In this document: positions 7,928 to 11,796 of the stretch, in pieces
How the letters are laid out: every line of letters starts with the position of its first letter
Numbering within the stretch: the stretch's first letter is position 1
Assembly: GCA_024408015.1 (NCBI GenBank)
Contig: JAKSVJ010000010.1
Coordinates: forward strand, 1-11,796
Length of the DNA stretch: 11,796 bases
Direction: 5' to 3'
From: Clostridia bacterium
GTDB taxonomy: Bacteria; Bacillota; Clostridia; Oscillospirales; CAG-272
Program-made: the position numbers and the translations under genes
The notes under the pieces: model-generated
What the model was told of the DNA's origin: nothing
Seen by the model: the letters and a program-made list of their open reading frames with translations, nothing else
Databases searched by the model: none

Positions 7928-8224
7928 ATGATACGAGGTACAACACCTACACTTCATGTAAAAATTCTTGGCTTGCGTACTGAAGATGTATTAAGTTGGT
8001 ACATTACAATTGCTCAAGACGATTATTTGCTGACATTTGAAAATGATAGGATCACTGTTGACGATGATGTACTGGTTGTTCCGATTACAGAAGAAGAAAC
8101 TCTTCAGTTTAGAGATGGGATGGCAAGTATTCAAATCAGAGCGGTCACAAAGAGCGGCCAAAGAATTGCAAGCGATATCAAGTCTGGCAATATCGATGGT
8201 CTTTTGTGGGATGAGGTGATCTAA
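7928..8224 (+). CDS. Small beta-sandwich baseplate/tail protein
   Basis: This 98-aa protein opens with MIRGTTPTLHVKILGLRTED, an N-terminus I recognise in many Firmicutes phages. It continues with LSWYITIAQDDYLLTFEND, an acidic linker (VDDDVLVV) and a second sheet region (GMASIQIRAVTKSGQRI), ending in WDEVI. Alternating strands of this length suggest a compact immunoglobulin-like domain comparable with the N-terminal domain of upper-baseplate BppU proteins of lactococcal phages; this is a structural guess. It probably anchors a fibre to the baseplate. Good ribosome site AAAGGCGGTGA upstream. It is the first gene after the second hairpin, and its TAA overlaps the next ATG by one base (TAATG), implying coupled translation. 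Confidence 0.75.
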   Translation: MIRGTTPTLHVKILGLRTEDVLSWYITIAQDDYLLTFENDRITVDDDVLVVPITEEETLQFRDGMASIQIRAVTKSGQRIASDIKSGNIDGLLWDEVI

Positions 8225-8466
8225 TGGTTGAAGCAAATTTCAATGAATATAACAAACCAATAGAATTCGAATTCTCTTTCGATATCGTTGGAGAGGGCGG
8301 TGGTGGAGAACTACCTGATTACAAAGGTAGTTATGTAGTTACTCCAAAATTAGATGCCCAACAATTAAAAACAAAAAACACATCCATGAGAAAGGATGTT
8401 GATATTTTATCAATTCCAGTAGCTAGAACGCATAATAGCTACGGAACAACAATTACCATAGCATAG
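8224..8466 (+). CDS. Short fibre-base protein with VTPK module
   Basis: This 80-aa protein begins MVEANFNEYNKPIEFEFSF, has a glycine linker (GEGGGGEL), then YKGSYVVTPKLDAQQLKT and DVDILSIPVARTHNSYGTT. The arrangement, a YxGxYxVTPKxxAQxLxT strand followed by MxxDVxIxxIPV, is a recurring short module in fibre-associated proteins of gut Firmicutes phages; the pattern is recognised, the family name is not. It reads like a small assembly or attachment domain that sits before longer adhesins. The ATG shares the last A of the previous stop and GAGGTG is just upstream. It stops in TAG at 8464-8466, leaving a 13-base gap with GGGGG as the ribosome site for the next gene. Confidence 0.7.
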   Translation: MVEANFNEYNKPIEFEFSFDIVGEGGGGELPDYKGSYVVTPKLDAQQLKTKNTSMRKDVDILSIPVARTHNSYGTTITIA

Positions 8467-8479
8467 GGGGTAAATAAAC

Positions 8480-9058
8480 ATGGCAAATAATAAAATTATT
8501 ATTGGTAGCGAAGTAATCTTGGACTTAACTCTTGATGATGTTGTTGCTTCTGATGTCGCAAAGGGAAAGAAATTCCATGGTCGAGATGGTGAGTCATACG
8601 TTGGTACAAATACATTTGACGCAGATACAAAAGACGCAACTGCAATTGCCGGAGATATTTTATTTGATAGAACTGCTTATGTAGCTGGCAAAAAAGTAAC
8701 TGGTACAATGGCAAACAATGGTCAAGTGTCAGGAAAGATTTCTAGTAAGACAACACCTTACACAATTCCATCTGGTTACCATGATGGTACTGGTACAGTA
8801 AGCCTTGATGATGTTGAAAGTAGCAAAATCATTGCTTCAAATATTAAAGATGGCGTTCAAATTCTTGGCGTTACTGGTACATATACTGGTGAGGGTGTAA
8901 CCGCTCAAGCAAAAACTGCAACTCCTACGCTTGCAGAGCAAACAATTCTTCCTGATGAGGGATATGACTATTTGTCTCAAGTTAAGATATCAGCAGTTCC
9001 AGTGACAAGACAAATGAATGCTGCTGGTGGTTATACAGTAACTGTTTGTGGAGAATAA
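8480..9058 (+). CDS. Modular tail fibre/adhesin, beta-repeat type
   Basis: This 192-aa protein has a repeated short pattern ending in a glycine turn: GKKFHGRDGESYVGT (residues 29-43), then AYVAGKKVTGTMANNG (66-81), and later IKDGVQILGVTGTYTGEG (122-139). A TIPSGYHDGTGTVS stretch (95-108) lies in the middle. The final part, ILPDEGYDYLSQVKISAVPV, is a module I know from fibre proteins of gut Firmicutes phages and prophages. The N-terminus NKIIIGSEVILDLTLDD (4-20) is shared with the next gene's NKVILGDEVLIDLTSD, pointing to a common anchor. Its role is inferred as part of the host-binding fibre. GGGGG lies upstream of the ATG. No membrane segment or signal peptide is seen. Confidence 0.78.
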   Translation: MANNKIIIGSEVILDLTLDDVVASDVAKGKKFHGRDGESYVGTNTFDADTKDATAIAGDILFDRTAYVAGKKVTGTMANNGQVSGKISSKTTPYTIPSGYHDGTGTVSLDDVESSKIIASNIKDGVQILGVTGTYTGEGVTAQAKTATPTLAEQTILPDEGYDYLSQVKISAVPVTRQMNAAGGYTVTVCGE

Positions 9059-9080
9059 TTGACAAAGAGAGGTAACTTAA

Positions 9081-9947
9081 ATGCCTGATACAAATAAAGT
9101 TATTCTGGGTGATGAGGTCTTAATTGACCTCACATCCGATACTGTTAGTGCTGATAATATGTTACAAGGCACTACTGCTCACGATGCTAGTGGGCGTTCA
9201 ATTACTGGTGCAGTTGTTGTAGCACCTATTGATGATGAAATTTCTTTTGAATCAGAAAATCCAGTGCAAAACAAAGTTATTGCACTTGCTTTAGATGGAA
9301 AAGACGCAAAACCCACAGAGTTAACAAAAGCTGAGTATGACGCTCTTCCAGAAGACAAAAAGAAACAAGGCGAATATTTTATTACAGACTGGAAGCCTGA
9401 AACTGGTGGTGGATCGCTTGATACACTTTCAGACGTAAACATTGAGAATCCACAGAACAAACAAGCCCTTGTTTATAAAGATGGTGAATGGGTAAATGAA
9501 GAAGTACAAGGCGGTGGTGGTAACGAATGGAGCGGAACAAGAGCCGAGTATGAAGCAATTAAATCCACGCTTGCCGATGGCACAATCGTATATATAACAG
9601 ACGATTATGATAGTAGCATATGCCAAACAGTAGCGGATTGCGTAAGTAATACAAACCCTAATAATGTTGCTGGAGCAAATGCGGTTAAGGAACTGAACGG
9701 AAGTTTAAAACAGATTAAATTCTTTGATTTCACTGGAACTACTTCATCCAATGGAACATTAAGCACTGGGAAATCACTTGATAATATATTACCGATTTGT
9801 GCATATGATTTAACAACCGAAAACAGAAGTTATGAGATTTATAGAAATAGTTCCAATGTATTTTCTGTAATTGTTAGAACTGTTCCGAACCAAAGTGCGG
9901 TTGCTTCAACTTCAATTAGTGCAAGACTTGTATATGTAGACAAATAA
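9081..9947 (+). CDS. Multi-module tail fibre protein
   Basis: This 288-aa protein is built from several recognisable pieces. An anchor (residues 5-20, like that of the preceding gene) is followed by ISFESENPVQNKVI (54-67), a widespread gut-phage fibre module. LTKAEYDALPEDKKKQGEYF (81-100) leads to ITDW, then LDTLSDVNIENPQNKQALVY (113-132) with WVNE, then a Gly-rich linker (GGGG). EWSGTRAEYEAIKSTLADGT (149-168) continues into YITDDYD. A C-terminal beta domain begins around FFDFTGTTSSNG. The last two parts are also in the next gene. Inferred role: host-binding fibre with interchangeable parts. GAGAGGT precedes the ATG. No catalytic motif is seen. Confidence 0.78.
   Translation: MPDTNKVILGDEVLIDLTSDTVSADNMLQGTTAHDASGRSITGAVVVAPIDDEISFESENPVQNKVIALALDGKDAKPTELTKAEYDALPEDKKKQGEYFITDWKPETGGGSLDTLSDVNIENPQNKQALVYKDGEWVNEEVQGGGGNEWSGTRAEYEAIKSTLADGTIVYITDDYDSSICQTVADCVSNTNPNNVAGANAVKELNGSLKQIKFFDFTGTTSSNGTLSTGKSLDNILPICAYDLTTENRSYEIYRNSSNVFSVIVRTVPNQSAVASTSISARLVYVDK
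9528..9698 (+). repeat. Shared 57-residue fibre module, copy 1
   Basis: Residues 150-206 of the 288-aa fibre (WSGTRAEYEA, then GTIVYITDDYD, then AGANAVKELN) match a module in the next gene (10066-10236) of the same length and without gaps. The first 30 bases (9528-9557) are identical at DNA level to 10066-10095, while later codons differ often. This is the clearest internal sequence duplication in the window. Confidence 0.85.
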
Positions 9948-9996
9948 AAACTTGTTAATTATATAAATGCGCAAATTAAGTAAGAAAGGGAAAATT

Positions 9997-10488
9997 ATGA
10001 GTGTAAATATACATAATGCTAGTACGCAATCATTGAAAGAACTTGCTGGACGTTCTACTGGTGTTTGGAGCGGAACAAGAGCCGAGTATGAAGCACAGAA
10101 AGATAATATTGCAGATGGAACAGTAGTTATGATTACGGATGATTATGACTCTGAGATTTGCTCTACTGTTGCAGAGTGCGTTGCGAGTGAGAGTGCTGAT
10201 GATATAGCTGGTGCAAGTGCGGTTGCTGAGTTGAGCGTGAATGTGCCAAAGATAATATATATAAGTGGAACAACATCTAGTGTTGGCTCTTTGAATCTGG
10301 GTTTATCAACAAACGATTACTTGATATTGGGCGTAAGAGTTGTTGAGGGGCAAGGCTATGGTGCTTTTTTAATGAATATAAGCGATTTGTGGTACGCCAA
10401 TATAAAAACAGTTTCATCAATGCAAAACGCTTCTTCCGTTGCACTAAATGTTGAAGTTGCATATATTGAGAGAAAAAAACAGATGTAA
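9997..10488 (+). CDS. Short tail fibre protein, paralogue of the preceding fibre's C-terminal half
   Basis: This 163-aa protein begins MSVNIHNASTQSLKELAGRS and then holds WSGTRAEYEAQKDNIADGT, VVMITDDYDSEICSTVAECV and AGASAVAELS, the same module as residues 150-206 of the preceding gene. Its remaining part, with YISGTTSSVGSLNLGLS, aligns by pattern with that gene's final domain (FTGTTSSNGTLSTGKS). It is therefore a compact paralogue carrying only the distal half. The ATG at 9997 is preferred over an in-frame ATG at 9967 because GAAAGGG (9984-9990) is well spaced for it and the MSVNI opening matches the next gene. The function is inferred as an alternative or accessory fibre tip. It ends MERKKQM-like with a basic tail (ERKKQM). 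Confidence 0.75.
   Translation: MSVNIHNASTQSLKELAGRSTGVWSGTRAEYEAQKDNIADGTVVMITDDYDSEICSTVAECVASESADDIAGASAVAELSVNVPKIIYISGTTSSVGSLNLGLSTNDYLILGVRVVEGQGYGAFLMNISDLWYANIKTVSSMQNASSVALNVEVAYIERKKQM
10066..10236 (+). repeat. Shared 57-residue fibre module, copy 2
   Basis: Second copy of the module at 9528-9698, equal in length and with no gaps. Bases 10066-10095 are identical to 9528-9557, encoding WSGTRAEYEA; the rest has diverged in both codon choice and residues. Confidence 0.85.
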
Positions 10489-10511
10489 TATAGAAACAGA
10501 AAGGAAATAAC

Positions 10512-11105
10512 ATGAGCGTAAACATAAAAAAGGATGGCGAGCTTCTCAAACAAGCTGGCAATGCTTCTGCTTCCAGATTTATTTCTGATAAATACTCACC
10601 GACTAAAAGTTATGACGTGGGTGATTATTGCATATACAATGATTTGCTTTGGAAGAAAATTGGAGCAACGGAAGTCGGTGTAACACCGACAAATGGAACA
10701 AGTTGGACGCAGACTAAGGTTGATAGCGAATTGGGAAATTTTGGCGGTTTGAGGTTCGGTATAGATGCAGACGGAAACTATGGTTATTTTAAGGTAGGTG
10801 CAGATTCAGTTACCCCTTTTAAGAATTTTAGTAATGCAACGTTGTTAGATGATGTTCTTTTATATAATAACGCAACAAAAAAATATACACTTGATAAAAC
10901 AAAAACATATCTAGTTGCAGCTTGTATGCTTTTTACAACAACAACAAAAAGAGCAACAATATACATTGTCGAAAACAACCAGCTAAAAGAAATCGTAAAA
11001 GCGAGTAATGGTAACGCAACAGTTACATTGAGTAATGGCACATTGACGATAAAGGGAACTAGCTCAAGTTTGCAAACAGAGTTTACAATTACTAAACTTG
11101 ATTAA
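10512..11105 (+). CDS. Tail fibre protein with carbohydrate-binding-like module
   Basis: This 197-aa protein begins MSVNIKKDGELLKQAGNASA, sharing the MSVNI start with its upstream neighbour. Residues about 27-72, with YSPTKSYDVGDYCIYNDLLW and TNGTSWTQTKV, resemble the small chitin-binding-like modules (short strands with aromatic residues, pattern Y..GDYxIY....W) found in phage fibres. LRFGIDADGNYGYFKVGADS then VTPF (about 80-103) is a motif I recognise from gut-phage fibre proteins. The C-terminal third is beta-rich and Thr/Asn-rich, ending FTITKLD. Inferred role: distal binding piece of the host-contact apparatus. AAAGGA lies upstream of the ATG. Binding specificity cannot be told from the sequence. 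Confidence 0.77.
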   Translation: MSVNIKKDGELLKQAGNASASRFISDKYSPTKSYDVGDYCIYNDLLWKKIGATEVGVTPTNGTSWTQTKVDSELGNFGGLRFGIDADGNYGYFKVGADSVTPFKNFSNATLLDDVLLYNNATKKYTLDKTKTYLVAACMLFTTTTKRATIYIVENNQLKEIVKASNGNATVTLSNGTLTIKGTSSSLQTEFTITKLD

Positions 11106-11113
11106 GCAATTTG

Positions 11114-11128
11114 GCTAAAGGTGCAAAT
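11114..11128 (+). repeat. Stop/box/start junction, copy 1 (GCTAAAGGTGCAA box)
   Basis: GCTAAAGGTGCAAAT begins 8 bases after the TAA of the 197-aa gene. It contains the ribosome site AAAGGTG, with the ATG at 11130 just after. The same box recurs at 11247-11259 and, with one change, at 11368-11384. It is the start of an array of short genes. Confidence 0.75.
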
Positions 11129-11129
11129 T

Positions 11130-11243
11130 ATGAAAAGAAAAGAAGCAATTAAAGTTATAGAACGTGCAAAAGAATATGAATGGAATTGGTTTAACACGGC
11201 TATTTTCCAATGCTTGGAACGATATAATAAATACACGTTCTAG
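11130..11243 (+). CDS. Micro-ORF, 37 residues, function unknown
   Basis: The 37-codon frame reads MKRKEAIKVIERAKEYEWNW, then FNTAIFQCLERYNKYTF, stopping in TAG at 11241-11243. It is predicted to be helical and amphipathic, with a basic N-terminus and a Trp/Phe-rich centre. No membrane segment or family is recognised. The strong ribosome site AAAGGTG (11117-11123) sits at usual distance from the ATG. The next short gene is 29 bases after its stop and uses the same box. Its position at the end of the fibre genes, where lysis or accessory genes often start, suggests a small accessory protein; that is inference. Confidence 0.6.
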   Translation: MKRKEAIKVIERAKEYEWNWFNTAIFQCLERYNKYTF

Positions 11244-11246
11244 TGT

Positions 11247-11259
11247 GCTAAAGGTGCAA
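11247..11259 (+). repeat. Stop/box/start junction, copy 2
   Basis: GCTAAAGGTGCAA, identical to copy 1 over 13 bases, begins 3 bases after the TAG of the 37-residue frame. Here the ATG (11273) is further away and a second site, GAGGTG (11262-11267), lies between and probably drives initiation. Confidence 0.75.
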
Positions 11260-11272
11260 GTGAGGTGATTAT

Positions 11273-11368
11273 ATGAGATATGCAACAAAAGAAGAAAGAG
11301 AAAGTGTTGAAAAATATATTAAAAGTATTAGTATCGATACCAATATAAATTTTTGGGATTTAATTTAG
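11273..11368 (+). CDS. Micro-ORF, 31 residues, function unknown
   Basis: The frame reads MRYATKEERESVEKYIKSIS, then IDTNINFWDLI, ending in TAG at 11366-11368. It has a charged helix-like first half and a short aromatic end (NFWDLI). I do not recognise a family with confidence. GAGGTG (11262-11267) is well placed before the ATG. The stop codon overlaps the first G of the third GCTAAAGGTG box. With the previous micro-ORF it forms a compact pair of tiny genes between fibre genes and the 89-aa gene. A non-coding role for the region is possible but two clean starts with ribosome sites favour translation. Confidence 0.55.
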   Translation: MRYATKEERESVEKYIKSISIDTNINFWDLI

Positions 11369-11384
11369 CTAAAGGTGAAAATTA
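11368..11384 (+). repeat. Stop/box junction, copy 3, without a start codon
   Basis: GCTAAAGGTGAAAATTA matches copies 1 and 2 except for C to A after GGTG, and starts on the last base of the previous TAG. At the place where copy 1 has ATTATGAAAA, this copy has ATTAATAAAA, so no ATG is present and no convincing alternative frame follows. It may be a decayed third unit. The rest of the gap to 11420 is A/T-rich, with the ribosome site of the next gene at 11407-11412. Confidence 0.65.
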
Positions 11385-11420
11385 ATAAAAATAATATTTT
11401 AAATAGAAAGGAAAATAGAT

Positions 11421-11690
11421 ATGAAATATTATGTAATTTTACTCGTAACTTACAACAACGGAGCTTCTGACAAAGTCGGTATTTACACATTCGGTTCAGA
11501 AGCAGAAGCACTTCAGAATTTTTACAAATTCATGGGACAGTATGTAAATGGTGCTAACGTTGCAACAGTTTGTGTGGAAGCTAAAAACAATGTTGGTGGA
11601 ATTTATAAGAATGAATCGTGGACAAATCCAAATCCAGCACCACAACCAGAGCCAACTCCTGAACCAGAGACAGAGGCAGCAGAAGTTTAA
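11421..11690 (+). CDS. Conserved small phage protein with Pro/Glu-rich tail, function unknown
   Basis: This 89-aa protein begins MKYYVILLVTYNNGASDKVG and has IYTFGSEAEALQNFYKFMGQ, then NVATVCVEAKNNVGG, then a low-complexity end (NPNPAPQPEPTPEPETEAAE). The body is a compact alpha/beta piece that I recognise as a recurring small protein near the fibre and lysis genes of Firmicutes phages, but I know no function for it. The Pro/Glu tail is probably an exposed flexible linker. There is no signal peptide or clear membrane span; the hydrophobic opening (YVILLV) is too short and reads as a first strand. AAAGGA (11407-11412) precedes the ATG, and a terminator-like hairpin follows the stop by 8 bases. 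Confidence 0.75.
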   Translation: MKYYVILLVTYNNGASDKVGIYTFGSEAEALQNFYKFMGQYVNGANVATVCVEAKNNVGGIYKNESWTNPNPAPQPEPTPEPETEAAEV

Positions 11691-11698
11691 AAACATTG

Positions 11699-11728
11699 AC
11701 CACTTCCCTAAATGGGGAGTGGTTTTTT
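11699..11728 (+). terminator. Intrinsic terminator-like hairpin after the 89-aa gene
   Basis: A 10-bp stem pairs ACCACTTCCC (11699-11708) with GGGGAGTGGT (11714-11723), with one U-G pair, around the loop TAAAT. A T-run (11723-11728) follows directly. Its position, 8 bases after a stop codon and just before the ribosome site AAGGAG (11733-11738) of the next gene, matches the other two hairpins of the window. Confidence 0.87.
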
Positions 11729-11744
11729 GATTAAGGAGATAATT

Positions 11745-11796
11745 ATGGCAAATGATTTTGGTACGCATATAAAAAACGGAATTATTTATTCTGGTG
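11745..11796 (+). CDS. Start of an unidentified gene, cut by the window end
   Basis: The frame begins MANDFGTHIKNGIIYSG and runs off the window after 17 codons. The start is supported by a near-perfect ribosome site AAGGAG (11733-11738), six bases before the ATG. The peptide is too short for a family call; a further fibre or tail-associated protein and a lysis-region gene are both possible. Confidence 0.6.
   Translation, partial: MANDFGTHIKNGIIYSG

Noticed and set aside
9059..9064. TTGACA resembling a -35 promoter element before the 288-aa fibre gene
   Set aside because: No acceptable -10 sequence lies about 17 bases downstream, and the position falls across a stop codon region and a ribosome site.
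9528..10236. Variable/template pair of a diversity-generating retroelement
   Set aside because: Differences between the two modules are not concentrated at template adenines, the identical part is at the beginning, and no reverse transcriptase is in the window.
11106..11420. CRISPR array or tRNA in the short-gene region
   Set aside because: The boxes are 13 bases long, unequally spaced and contain ribosome sites, and no tRNA cloverleaf can be folded; micro-ORFs explain the layout better.
1..11796. Reassigned stop codons
   Set aside because: TAA, TAG and TGA all close clear genes directly before ribosome sites or overlapping starts, so only the single TAA at 81-83 is unusual.

Overview
The window is the tail and host-recognition part of the late operon of a long-tailed (siphovirus-type) phage or prophage. 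Every supported gene is on the + strand. The DNA is visibly A/T-rich, starts are preceded by strong AGGTG/AAAGG Shine-Dalgarno sequences, and the tail-tip and fibre families resemble those of phages and prophages of low-GC Firmicutes, probably gut Clostridia. The host assignment is inference. Capsid, portal, integrase, replication and recognisable lysis genes are all absent, so the window cannot show whether the element is integrated.

Layout. (1) 1-3014: most of a tape measure protein, read in one frame but interrupted by an in-frame TAA at 81-83. It carries six ungapped 44-residue repeats. (2) A strong hairpin plus T-run (3022-3056) follows. (3) 3071-7880: the tail tip. It comprises a small conserved tail protein, a 734-aa hub-like protein with two probable discoidin-like inserts, a 136-aa helical protein, a 186-aa fibre or connector with one tail-repeat motif, and a 410-aa beta-rich probable receptor-binding protein. 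A second hairpin plus T-run (7882-7906) closes this block. (4) 7928-11105: six short modular baseplate/fibre proteins, each with its own ribosome site, sharing N-terminal and internal modules. (5) 11106-11420: two micro-ORFs (37 and 31 codons) in an array of near-identical stop/box/start junctions, with a third box that lacks a start codon. (6) 11421-11690: an 89-aa small protein with a Pro/Glu-rich tail, then a third hairpin plus T-run (11699-11728) and the first 17 codons of another gene.

How the genes work together. The tape measure would set tail length and leave the tail with the DNA. The 127-aa and 734-aa proteins would close the tail tip, and the genes from 5661 to 11105 would supply the surface-binding parts. 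Modules exchanged among the fibre genes and the A/T-rich 410-aa gene suggest that this is where host range evolves.

The points most worth a second look are the TAA inside the tape measure frame, the exact 132-nt repeat spacing, the 30-nt identity embedded in diverged fibre modules, the stop/box/start array, and three terminator-like hairpins inside a one-direction operon with no visible promoter after them. I see no CRISPR array, tRNA, insertion sequence, reverse transcriptase or defence cassette.
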